Positions 1 through 5,902 of a DNA stretch of 6,944 bases are shown here, piece after piece; position 1 is the first letter of the stretch; each line of letters starts with the position of its first letter. The position numbers were made by a program, and so were the translations under genes. The notes below the pieces were generated by a model, which saw nothing but the letters and a program-made list of their open reading frames with translations, had not been told where the DNA came from and ran no database searches. This stretch comes from an uncultured Ruminococcus sp. (GTDB lineage: Bacteria; Bacillota; Clostridia; Oscillospirales; Ruminococcaceae): positions 1-6,944 of the forward strand of contig CAMNFW010000110.1 in NCBI GenBank assembly GCA_946537565.1, given 5' to 3'.

Positions 1-368
1 TTGTTGTAGTAAACTACCCTTTTTATACCGGATTGAATTATTGCCTTCGCACATTCATTGCACGGAAACAGCGTAACATACAATGTACATCCAGACAGCA
101 GCGCTGTACTGTTAAGTATCGCATTAAGCTCAGCGTGACATACATATGGATATTTTGTGTCCAGCCGAGTTTCACCTTCACGCTCCCACGGCATCTCATC
201 ATCATCACAGCCCGTCGGCATTCCATTATACCCAACTGACACTATCTTGTGCTGCTCGTTGACAATGCACGCTCCTACACGAGTATTATTATCTTTGCTT
301 CTCTCAGCGGAAAGCATCGCAATTCCCATAAAATATTCGTCCCATGAGATATAATCTTCTCTTTTCAT
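1..368 (-). CDS. dCMP deaminase (ComEB-type), 3' end outside the window
   Basis: Zinc-dependent deoxycytidylate deaminase, a cytosolic enzyme converting dCMP to dUMP, the precursor of dTMP. The first 122 residues are visible and the reading frame continues past the left edge. The start ATG is at 368-366, with a strong AGGGGGAG ribosome site (373-380) 4 nt upstream. Family signatures appear in order: [10 protein letters not shown] near residue 8, VGACIV near 31, GYNGMPTGC at 46-54, the zinc/catalytic motif CHAE with H78 and proton-shuttling E80, and PCNEC with zinc ligands C103 and C106. These match the deaminase family that includes Bacillus ComEB (ComE operon protein 2). It is the last visible gene of the minus-strand operon, 24 nt after the kinase stop codon, so it is probably cotranscribed with it. 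The visible part contains the whole core zinc site. Riboflavin-type or tRNA-type deaminases are less likely given the GYNG and WDEYFM signatures. Confidence 0.93.
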   Translation of the reverse strand, partial: MKREDYISWDEYFMGIAMLSAERSKDNNTRVGACIVNEQHKIVSVGYNGMPTGCDDDEMPWEREGETRLDTKYPYVCHAELNAILNSTALLSGCTLYVTLFPCNECAKAIIQSGIKRVVYYN

Positions 369-392
369 AATTCTCCCCCTTTCTATAATTGG

Positions 393-1337
393 TTATATTT
401 TTATTTCGTCTTCCTTTGACATAAATAATCTCAGCTGTTCTGTTAGTTCAGCTGATCTTCTCCAGCACTGCTCACGGCTTTTTCCGCTGAAATACCGCCG
501 CTCTGAATAAACATCAGTGAGATATCTCAAAGCCAGCTCTCCTGTTACCCATAAAAGCCCGGAATACAGACTTTTACGCTCTCTTTCCGTCAGCATATCT
601 CCCATGCCGTGTATGAATCCTTCTGTCAGCCTTACAATATCACTTTTGATATTATCCTTTGATGCTGAAGAACGAATCATATCTCCATAATCTATCGCTG
701 CATAGTGGTGCATTGCTGTGTCCAGATCTATCACCGTCGGAGGAGTGCCAGGTATCAGATTATCTGCCTTTGCATCGCCGTGTATACACCTTACCGGCAC
801 GTTTTCAAAATTCTCATCAAGCCTTGCTTTCAGCCTGATAATAAGATTTCTCAGCTCTGAACCGCTGCTGGCTGCCTCGTCAAACCTTTTTATGTAATAC
901 TCAAGATCATGAAAGCCCTCTATGACCGGTTTCAACTCCGGATCATCCACACTCAGAGTGCGGATATATGCCCCAAAGGATAAGCCTGTGGTGTACAGCT
1001 CCTCCGGCTCTCCGCTGCTCTCGGTGTATTCATACATTCTCCAGATATTTCCCAGCTCATTGATATAATTTTTTCCGTCAGCACAAAGATACCGGGGTAT
1101 CCTTATCTCCGGCGGTCTTGATTTCTCAAAAGTATTGCATATAACGGATATATTATCCATTACTGCCGCCGGACTGCTGAATACCGCTGAGCTTAACGCT
1201 TGCAGCACATAACGTCCTGCCGGCGATTCCGCTATGAATGTCCGGTTGATATGTCCCTTCGACACCGGCACAAGCTTTACCGCTCCTTCTATGCCGAAAA
1301 GTACCGGCAGATCTTCCGGCTTGGATACCGCTGCCAC
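393..1337 (-). CDS. NahK-like phosphotransferase (APH-fold, probable N-acetylhexosamine/sugar 1-kinase)
   Basis: A 314-residue protein of the aminoglycoside/choline phosphotransferase fold, closest in pattern to N-acetylhexosamine 1-kinase NahK (ATP-dependent phosphorylation of GlcNAc/GalNAc at C1). Visible landmarks are the N-terminal FGIEGAV and GHINRTF nucleotide-loop region (residues 14-34), YVLQALSSAVF (43-53), the Brenner-type catalytic loop HGDAKADN with probable base D188 and N193, the metal-binding VIDLDT (202-207), the DYGDMIR segment (216-222), and a C-terminal YFSGKSREQCWRR stretch typical of NahK relatives. As I recall Bifidobacterium NahK, it is about 45 residues longer. The start is GTG at 1337-1335, immediately after and in frame with the stop of the upstream gene. 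No Shine-Dalgarno sequence is visible, so translation by coupling or reinitiation is likely. A later GTG (residue 23) would remove the conserved IEGAV segment. No sugar phosphorylase or transporter is nearby, so the actual substrate is unknown. Antibiotic modification is unlikely. Confidence 0.82.
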   Translation of the reverse strand: MAAVSKPEDLPVLFGIEGAVKLVPVSKGHINRTFIAESPAGRYVLQALSSAVFSSPAAVMDNISVICNTFEKSRPPEIRIPRYLCADGKNYINELGNIWRMYEYTESSGEPEELYTTGLSFGAYIRTLSVDDPELKPVIEGFHDLEYYIKRFDEAASSGSELRNLIIRLKARLDENFENVPVRCIHGDAKADNLIPGTPPTVIDLDTAMHHYAAIDYGDMIRSSASKDNIKSDIVRLTEGFIHGMGDMLTERERKSLYSGLLWVTGELALRYLTDVYSERRYFSGKSREQCWRRSAELTEQLRLFMSKEDEIKI

Positions 1338-2696
1338 TTAGTTTTTCAGGCTGTGCATCGGAGCCGGTATGCGTCCGCCACGGTTTATGAACTTCGCTGC
1401 CGACTGCTGACGAACCGGCATTACTGGTCCGCTGCCAAGAAGTCCGCCAAATTCAAGGGTCTCGCCCTCTTTCTTGCCGATCGCCGGTATAAGACGAACT
1501 GCTGTGGTCTTTGTGTTTACCATTCCTATCGCTGCTTCGTCTGCAATTATCGCAGAAATTGTCTCAGGTGCAATGTCTCCCGGAACTACGATCATATCAA
1601 GTCCGACTGAACATACCGCTGTCATTGCTTCAAGCTTTTCAAGACTAAGAACTCCGGCTGCTGCTGCATCTATCATCCCTGCATCTTCTGATACCGGTAT
1701 AAATGCTCCTGAAAGTCCGCCGACTGTTGATGATGCCATTACTCCGCCCTTCTTTACGGCATCGTTGAGCATCGCAAGACAAGCTGTAGTTCCATGTGTT
1801 CCGCACATCTCCAGTCCCATTTCTTCAAGTATATGTGCAACGCTGTCGCCTACCGCCGGTGTCGGTGCAAGAGAAAGATCAACTATTCCAAACGGTACAT
1901 TCAGCAGCTTTGATGCTCTCGCTCCTACCAGCTGTCCCATGCGGGTTATCTTGAAAGCGGTCTTTTTGATAATATCAGCCAGCTCATTTATGGAAGCATC
2001 AGGATATTTGCTCAGAGCCGAGCGTACAACTCCCGGTCCGGATACTCCAACGTGTATCTCGCAGTCAGGCTCGCCAACTCCATGAAATGCTCCCGCCATA
2101 AACGGATTGTCCTCAACTGCATTGCAGAATATTACAAGCTTTGCCGCACCTATACAGTCACGGTCTGCTGTCCTTTCAGCTGTCTCCTTCACGATCTGTC
2201 CCATGAGCTTTACAGCGTCCATGTTTATTCCGGATTTGGTGGAGCCAATGTTTACGGAAGAACAGATATTGTCTGTCACTGCCAATGCTTCCGGAATTGA
2301 TCTTATAAGTGCTTCATCTCCGGCACTGAATCCCTTCTGCACAAGCGCTGAATATCCGCCTATGAAATTTACTCCGCAGGTATCTGCTGCTCTCTGCAAA
2401 GCCTTTGCAAATTTTACAGGATCTCCGCCGGGACAAGCCGCTGCCAGCATGGATATCGGAGTTACAGATATACGCTTGTTGATTATCGGTATTCCATACT
2501 CCTTCTCGATCTGTTCTCCTGTAGGTACAAGTGCATGAGCCCTGTCAACTATCTTGCTGTATACCTTTTCACAGGCTTTGTCTATATCAGTGTCAATACA
2601 GTCAAGAAGGGATATTCCCATTGTTATCGTTCTTATATCAAGACACTCGTCCTGTATCATTCTTATCGTTTCAAGTATATCGTATACATTAAGCAT
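1338..2696 (-). CDS. UPF0210 / DUF711 family protein (annotated elsewhere as PFL family protein)
   Basis: A 452-residue cytosolic protein of the UPF0210 (DUF711) family, whose biochemical role is not established. Characteristic stretches are [20 protein letters not shown] (197-216), GVSGPGVV (217-224), [14 protein letters not shown] (277-290), [15 protein letters not shown] (298-312), [18 protein letters not shown] (321-338), PGDIAPETI (372-380), [11 protein letters not shown] (394-404) and the terminal [12 protein letters not shown] (441-452). The length and intact C-terminus fit the family. The ATG at 2696 has the ribosome site AAAGGAAG (complement of 2704-2711) 7 nt upstream. It follows the ACT-domain gene by 20 nt, the conserved UPF0237-UPF0210 pairing. 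The pairing suggests that an amino-acid-type ligand sensed by the ACT protein controls this protein, but that is inference. The UPF0210 name PFL family does not mean it is pyruvate formate-lyase: I see no glycyl-radical motif of that enzyme. Confidence 0.95.
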   Translation of the reverse strand: MLNVYDILETIRMIQDECLDIRTITMGISLLDCIDTDIDKACEKVYSKIVDRAHALVPTGEQIEKEYGIPIINKRISVTPISMLAAACPGGDPVKFAKALQRAADTCGVNFIGGYSALVQKGFSAGDEALIRSIPEALAVTDNICSSVNIGSTKSGINMDAVKLMGQIVKETAERTADRDCIGAAKLVIFCNAVEDNPFMAGAFHGVGEPDCEIHVGVSGPGVVRSALSKYPDASINELADIIKKTAFKITRMGQLVGARASKLLNVPFGIVDLSLAPTPAVGDSVAHILEEMGLEMCGTHGTTACLAMLNDAVKKGGVMASSTVGGLSGAFIPVSEDAGMIDAAAAGVLSLEKLEAMTAVCSVGLDMIVVPGDIAPETISAIIADEAAIGMVNTKTTAVRLIPAIGKKEGETLEFGGLLGSGPVMPVRQQSAAKFINRGGRIPAPMHSLKN

Positions 2697-2716
2697 ATTC
2701 TAACTTCCTTTCCCGA

Positions 2717-2986
2717 TCAGATGCTGTGCATTGAGTTAAAAATATCCTCATGCATAGTATGTATAGAAAGTCCCAGCTCTGTTCCGAGATTGGTCATCTT
2801 ATCTACCAGCTCCGAAAAATCACAGCTCAGTGCAGTAATATCCACAAGCATTATCATTGCGAACATATCCTGCAAAACACTCTGTGTCACTTCTATTACA
2901 TTTCCTCCGGCTTCAGCACAGATTCCGCTTACCTTATGAAGAATTCCTACATTATCCTTGCCTATTACAGTTACAACTGCTCTCAT
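2717..2986 (-). CDS. ACT domain-containing protein, UPF0237 family
   Basis: An 89-residue stand-alone ACT domain, the small ligand-binding module (beta-alpha-beta-beta-alpha-beta) that commonly senses amino acids. The N-terminal strand MRAVVTVIG is followed by the loop GKDNVGILHKVSG (9-21), where ACT domains usually bind ligand and dimerise. The second half contains VIEVTQSVLQDMFAMIMLVDI (30-50, one continuous strand pair) and a final helix and strand ending ELGLSIHTMHEDIFNSMHSI. Length and sequence match UPF0237 proteins, which are almost always encoded next to UPF0210, as here. The ATG at 2986 has a GGAGG ribosome site (complement of 2995-2999) 8 nt upstream. It is the first gene of the minus-strand operon, with a promoter at 3035-3063. 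It resembles the regulatory ACT domains of GcvR but lacks GcvR's second domain. Its ligand is unknown. Confidence 0.95.
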   Translation of the reverse strand: MRAVVTVIGKDNVGILHKVSGICAEAGGNVIEVTQSVLQDMFAMIMLVDITALSCDFSELVDKMTNLGTELGLSIHTMHEDIFNSMHSI

Positions 2987-3001
2987 AACTTTTACCTCCG
3001 T

Positions 3002-3043
3002 TGATATAATTGCGCCTTACGGCACGCTGTTATAATTATATCA
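3002..3043. repeat. Perfect 10-bp inverted repeat flanking the transcription start (possible operator)
   Basis: TGATATAATT at 3002-3011 and its exact reverse complement AATTATATCA at 3034-3043 lie 32 bp apart centre to centre, about three helical turns. The right arm covers the -10 box of the leftward promoter. The left arm lies between the leader hairpin and the ribosome site. The right arm is upstream of the predicted start, so the two arms cannot pair in mRNA and would act as DNA, if at all. A one-mismatch copy, AATTATATGA, lies at 3067-3076, a further 33 bp away. The sequences are AT-rich and resemble -10 boxes, so chance is a real alternative. Confidence 0.4.
3012..3025 (-). other. GNRA-loop hairpin at the predicted 5' end of the operon mRNA
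   Basis: In the minus-strand transcript GUGCC (3025-3021) pairs with GGCGC (3016-3012), with one G-U pair, around a GUAA tetraloop (3020-3017). It begins within a few bases of the predicted transcription start and ends 12 nt before the GGAGG ribosome site. Such 5' hairpins can protect mRNA from decay; that role is inferred here. Confidence 0.45.
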
Positions 3044-3063
3044 TATGCCGGCGGTTTAGTCAA
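3035..3063 (-). promoter_or_regulatory. Promoter of the ACT-UPF0210-kinase-dCMP deaminase operon
   Basis: Reading the minus strand, TTGACT (complement of 3058-3063) is separated by exactly 17 bases from a perfect TATAAT (complement of 3035-3040). The TATAAT is preceded by TGA, giving an extended -10. The start of transcription should fall near 3028, leaving a leader of about 42 nt before the ACT gene. This is the best promoter match in the window. It overlaps one arm of an inverted repeat that could be an operator. Confidence 0.85.
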
Positions 3064-3105
3064 TAAAATTATATGAAAAAGATTGATCTTACCTGTCAAG
3101 TGGAA

Positions 3106-3129
3106 CGAAACATAATGATTATAATTTCG
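3106..3129. repeat. Imperfect dyad in the divergent promoter region
   Basis: CGAAA (3106-3110) mirrors TTTCG (3125-3129), enclosing a perfect ATAAT-G-ATTAT palindrome (3112-3122) with a one-versus-two-base asymmetry between the two stems. It lies between the leftward and rightward promoters, with no gene or T-run beside it. It is a possible protein-binding site or may be meaningless in AT-rich DNA. Confidence 0.25.
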
Positions 3130-3174
3130 CCTATTTATTTTTATATTTTAAACATTAAAATTTTCAAAAACATA

Positions 3175-3203
3175 TGGAAATATTCTCAGAGATGTGTTAT
3201 AAT
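3175..3203 (+). promoter_or_regulatory. Promoter of the PHP phosphoesterase gene
   Basis: A perfect TATAAT at 3198-3203 is preceded by TGT (3195-3197), making an extended -10. TGGAAA at 3175-3180 is a 4/6 match to the -35 box at 17-bp spacing. Transcription should begin near 3210, a leader of roughly 22 nt. The ribosome site GAGGTG at 3221-3226 precedes the ATG at 3232 by 5 nt. Confidence 0.7.
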
Positions 3204-3231
3204 GTAAGAAGCAATTTTCAGAGGTGATATT

Positions 3232-4080
3232 ATGAATCTTATTGACTGCCATACTCATACACAGTTTTCTGTGGACTCAGAGGCTGATATCAATGAGTGT
3301 ATAAACCGAGCGGCACAGCTGGGACTGGCTGCCTTTGCCGTTACAGATCACTGTGAATGCAACCGCTGGTTCTCTAAAGACCACTACCCCGATGAAACTA
3401 CTTACCAGTATTTCGACTTCGGCAGGGATTTTGAAAACTCCCTTTCCGCTGTGACTAAGCTGAAAGTTCTGTTCTCCGGTAAACTTAATCTTATCTGCGG
3501 CATCGAAATGGGTCAGGCTACTCATGACTTTGAAATAGCTGAAAAAATCGTGGCGGATAAGCGTCTTGACTTCGTTCTCGGCTCTATGCACCAGCTTCCT
3601 AAAACTGAAGACTTCTGCTTTATCGACTACAGCCAGTTCTCTATGGACGATATCTATGCCCTCTGTGAGAAATATTTCACGGAAATTTATAAGCTCTGTA
3701 AATGGGGAAAATTCGATATTCTTTCCCACCTTACATACTTCATGCGGTACATGAAGGGCGGTTACGGCATCGAACCGGATATCAGCCGCTTTGATGATAT
3801 TATCGCAGATAGCTTTCGTGAACTTATCATCAAGGATAAGGGCATCGAGATCAATACCTCCGGCCTCCGTCAGAATTACGGCGATACCTTCCCTTCACTG
3901 AAATATGTCCGGCTGTTCCGTGACCTGGGCGGCGAGATCGTTTCTGTGGGTTCCGATTCCCATACCGTTCAGTATATTGGCTCCGGAGTTGACAAGGGCG
4001 CTGAGATCGCCTTTGCCGCCGGCTTTACAAGGCTGTGCTTCTTCAAGGAAAGAAAACCAGTTTTTATTGATATAAACTGA
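3232..4080 (+). CDS. PHP-domain phosphoesterase, histidinol-phosphatase (HisJ/HisK) type
   Basis: A 282-residue metal-dependent phosphoesterase of the PHP superfamily, most like histidinol-phosphatase (histidinol phosphate to histidinol, histidine biosynthesis). The metal-binding motifs are all present in order: DCHTHTQFSVDS (H7, H9, D15), VTDHCE (D39, H40), GIEMG (E92), LGSMHQL (H120), LSHLTYF (H166), EINTSG (206-211) and GSDSHTV (D242, H244). The protein ends with the usual FFKERKPVFI strand. The full TIM-barrel length is present. The ATG has a well-placed GAGGTG site and its own promoter. It stands alone: no other his gene is in the window, and it is transcribed away from the ACT operon. 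Another small phosphate-ester substrate therefore remains possible. No clear terminator follows, so some readthrough into the regulator gene downstream is possible. Confidence 0.85.
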   Translation: MNLIDCHTHTQFSVDSEADINECINRAAQLGLAAFAVTDHCECNRWFSKDHYPDETTYQYFDFGRDFENSLSAVTKLKVLFSGKLNLICGIEMGQATHDFEIAEKIVADKRLDFVLGSMHQLPKTEDFCFIDYSQFSMDDIYALCEKYFTEIYKLCKWGKFDILSHLTYFMRYMKGGYGIEPDISRFDDIIADSFRELIIKDKGIEINTSGLRQNYGDTFPSLKYVRLFRDLGGEIVSVGSDSHTVQYIGSGVDKGAEIAFAAGFTRLCFFKERKPVFIDIN

Positions 4081-4108
4081 TTTTCCGCTTATGATTCTGT
4101 TTTATAAT
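4081..4108 (+). promoter_or_regulatory. Candidate promoter for the Lrp-aminotransferase-ispE operon
   Basis: A perfect TATAAT at 4103-4108 has only a weak -35 (TTTTCC, 4081-4086, 3/6 match, 16-bp spacing). If used, transcription would start near 4115, giving a leader of about 110 nt. That leader contains two short GCGG and two CCGC blocks (4113-4143) able to form alternative weak stems, and a GCAC/GTGC stem (4174-4188). No riboswitch was recognised. It is the only reasonable promoter I see in the 143-base gap. Confidence 0.35.
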
Positions 4109-4223
4109 ATCTGCGGCTGCACCGCACACCGCACTCCCGGCGGCTTTGCTCTGATTCTGTCTTTGCTTCTTAAGCACGCTCTTTGTGCAGTGTTACCCTA
4201 AAATAATGAAAGGATATGGTTAA

Positions 4224-4700
4224 ATGAAAAATAAAATCATCACTCTTTTACAGCAAAATGCCAGATTCTCAAATACCGCTATCGGCGAAATGCTCGGTAT
4301 CTCCCCGGAAGAAGCTGCCGCCGAGATCAAAAAGCTTGAGGACGAAGGCATTATCCGTGGCTACAGCGTTATCCTCGATGAAGAACGCTATGACAAATCT
4401 ACAGTTTATGCTACTATCGAACTTAAAGTCACCCCTCAGCGTGACTGCGGTTTCGACGATATCGCTAAAACTATTATGATGTACGATGAGGTTGAAAGCC
4501 TTACCCTTATGTCCGGTTCCTATGACCTGGCTGTTGAAGTCAAAGGCTCTAACCTCAAGGACGTGGCTCTCTTCGTTTCTGAACGCCTCTCCACTATCGA
4601 CGGTGTGCTTTCTACTGCCACCCATTTTATCCTCAAAAAATATAAGGAAAAAGGTATCTTTATCGACGATGAAGAACCGGACGAAAGGGGTCTGGGTTAA
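4224..4700 (+). CDS. Lrp/AsnC family transcriptional regulator (AlaR-like)
   Basis: A 158-residue feast/famine regulator that binds DNA and responds to an amino acid. Residues 1-50 form an AsnC-type winged helix: ITLLQQNARFSNTAIGEMLG (6-25), with the recognition helix in SPEEAAAEIKKLEDEG (27-42) and the wing IIRGYSVIL (43-51). Residues 62-142 form the RAM ligand-binding and oligomerisation domain, with the effector-site motif SGSYDLAVEV (97-106). A short acidic tail, DDEEPDERGLG, ends the protein. The ATG has AAAGGA (4209-4214) 9 nt upstream. The aminotransferase gene starts 2 nt after its stop. A dedicated Lrp-type regulator next to an aminotransferase occurs in Bacillus subtilis as alaR-alaT (yugG-yugH), so control of this operon by alanine or a related amino acid is a reasonable inference. 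Autoregulation is likely for the family but not shown. Confidence 0.93.
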   Translation: MKNKIITLLQQNARFSNTAIGEMLGISPEEAAAEIKKLEDEGIIRGYSVILDEERYDKSTVYATIELKVTPQRDCGFDDIAKTIMMYDEVESLTLMSGSYDLAVEVKGSNLKDVALFVSERLSTIDGVLSTATHFILKKYKEKGIFIDDEEPDERGLG

Positions 4701-4702
4701 GC

Positions 4703-5902
4703 GTGATAGACTATGATAAGGTTTTGTCCGGCAAGATAAAAAGCATCAAACCGTCGGGCATACGCAAATTTTTCGACATTGCCGGTACTATGGAGGGCGT
4801 TATCAGTCTCGGTGTCGGCGAGCCTGATTTCTCTACCCCCTGGGTAATACGCAAGGCTGCTATTCAGGTGCTGGAAAGAAAACATATCATTTACGGTCCG
4901 AATAAAGGCGTTGCTCCCCTGCGTAAGGCTGTAAGCAGCAGAATAGAAAAAAAACACGGCGCTCATTATAACCCCGATAGCGAAATTATCGTTACCGTCG
5001 GCGGCTCTGAAGCTATTGACCTGGCTGTGAGAGGTATCGTTGACCCCGGCGATGAGGTGCTGATAGTTGAGCCTTGCTTCGTCTGTTATGCTCCGCTGGT
5101 GGAGCTTTCCGGCGGTGTTGCCGTTCCTGTTCCCACCAAGATTGAGAATAATTTCAAGCTCACCGCTGATGACCTTAAGGATAAAATAACCGACAGAACT
5201 AAACTCCTTATCCTCCCCTTCCCTAACAATCCCACCGGCGCTATCATGACAAAAGAGGATCTGGAGCCTATCGCTGACCTGCTCCGTGATACTAATATTA
5301 TGATATTATCAGATGAGATATATTCAGAGCTGACCTACGGCAGAAAACATTTCTCTATCATCGAACTGGAAGGTATGCAGGAACGCACTATCTATGTCAA
5401 CGGCTTCTCTAAAGCCTATGCAATGACCGGCTGGCGACTGGGCTATGTTGCTGCTCCTGAACCTATCATCAGCCAGATCGCTAAGATCCACCAGTACGGT
5501 ATCATGTGCAGCCCATATATAAGCCAGAATGCCGCTGTTGAAGCCCTCAGCTCCTGCGATTCCGAAATAGCTAAAATGGTTGATGAGTACAATACTCGCC
5601 GCCGCTTCTTAGTTAAGGAATTTAACCGCATCGGTCTGGACTGCTTCGACCCTGAAGGCGCTTTCTATGTGTTCCCTTCAATCAAAAAAAGCGGTCTGTC
5701 CAGCGAGGAATTCTGCGAAAGACTGCTGTATGAGGAGAAGGTCGCTGTTGTTCCCGGCAGCGCTTTCGGTGAAAGCGGCGAGGGATTCATAAGAATCTCT
5801 TATGCTTATTCCCTTAAGCATCTCATGGAAGCTATGAACAGGATCGAACGCTTTATGCAAAAACTGGAGGCTGAACATAATGAAAATAAAATCGGCAGCT
5901 AA
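4703..5902 (+). CDS. Class I pyridoxal-phosphate aminotransferase (AlaT/PatA-like)
   Basis: A 399-residue fold-type I aminotransferase that moves an amino group between an amino acid and a 2-oxo acid, most likely alanine or aspartate with 2-oxoglutarate. PLP-site residues are visible: the glycine-rich TVGGSEAID (98-106), PNNPTG with N176 (174-179), SDEIYSELTY (203-212, D204 and Y207), the Schiff-base lysine K237 in GFSKAYAMTGWRLGY, and carboxylate-binding R364 in GFIRISYA. The N-terminal SGIRKF and SLGVGEPDF (35-43) are typical of subgroup I-gamma enzymes. The start is GTG at 4703, two bases after the regulator stop, with AAAGGGG (4684-4690) 12 nt upstream, a rather long spacing that fits coupled translation. 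ATG at 4713 is out of frame. Its 3' end overlaps ispE by 23 nt. The exact substrate cannot be read from sequence. Alanine is favoured by the AlaR-like neighbour. Confidence 0.93.
   Translation: MIDYDKVLSGKIKSIKPSGIRKFFDIAGTMEGVISLGVGEPDFSTPWVIRKAAIQVLERKHIIYGPNKGVAPLRKAVSSRIEKKHGAHYNPDSEIIVTVGGSEAIDLAVRGIVDPGDEVLIVEPCFVCYAPLVELSGGVAVPVPTKIENNFKLTADDLKDKITDRTKLLILPFPNNPTGAIMTKEDLEPIADLLRDTNIMILSDEIYSELTYGRKHFSIIELEGMQERTIYVNGFSKAYAMTGWRLGYVAAPEPIISQIAKIHQYGIMCSPYISQNAAVEALSSCDSEIAKMVDEYNTRRRFLVKEFNRIGLDCFDPEGAFYVFPSIKKSGLSSEEFCERLLYEEKVAVVPGSAFGESGEGFIRISYAYSLKHLMEAMNRIERFMQKLEAEHNENKIGS
5865..5870 (+). promoter_or_regulatory. Ribosome binding site of ispE, inside the aminotransferase gene
   Basis: TGGAGG lies 9 nt before the ispE ATG (5880) and within the last codons of the aminotransferase. 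It fixes the ispE start and indicates that ispE is translated by independent initiation despite the overlap. Confidence 0.8.

Noticed and set aside
33..354. Short plus-strand frames in the first 350 bases
   Set aside because: The minus strand encodes a continuous dCMP deaminase with HAE and PCxxC motifs across the same bases, so these frames are shadows.
393..1337. Aminoglycoside resistance gene
   Set aside because: The APH-type HGD...N loop is shared, but the GHIN, YVLQ, VIDLDT and DYGDMIR landmarks point to NahK-like sugar kinases rather than antibiotic kinases.
1474..2085. A 203-codon open frame on the plus strand opposite UPF0210
   Set aside because: It is antisense to a clearly conserved gene, lacks a ribosome site and resembles no family. 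It is a by-product of the codon composition of the minus-strand gene.
1338..2696. Pyruvate formate-lyase, as the common name PFL family protein might suggest
   Set aside because: The protein matches UPF0210/DUF711. I see neither the glycyl-radical C-terminal motif nor the length expected of pyruvate formate-lyase.
3068..3099. A second leftward promoter: perfect TTGACA (complement of 3094-3099) with TATAAT (complement of 3068-3073)
   Set aside because: The spacing is 20 bp, too long for normal sigma-A recognition, and hexamers at 17-18 bp are poor. A better promoter lies just downstream at 3035-3063.
3277..3729. A 150-codon open frame on the minus strand opposite the PHP gene
   Set aside because: The plus frame carries every PHP metal motif. 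The antisense frame has no recognisable domain and no initiation signal.
4113..4143. Possible terminator after the PHP gene
   Set aside because: Only 4-bp GCGG/CCGC stems form and no T-run follows, so an intrinsic terminator is not supported.
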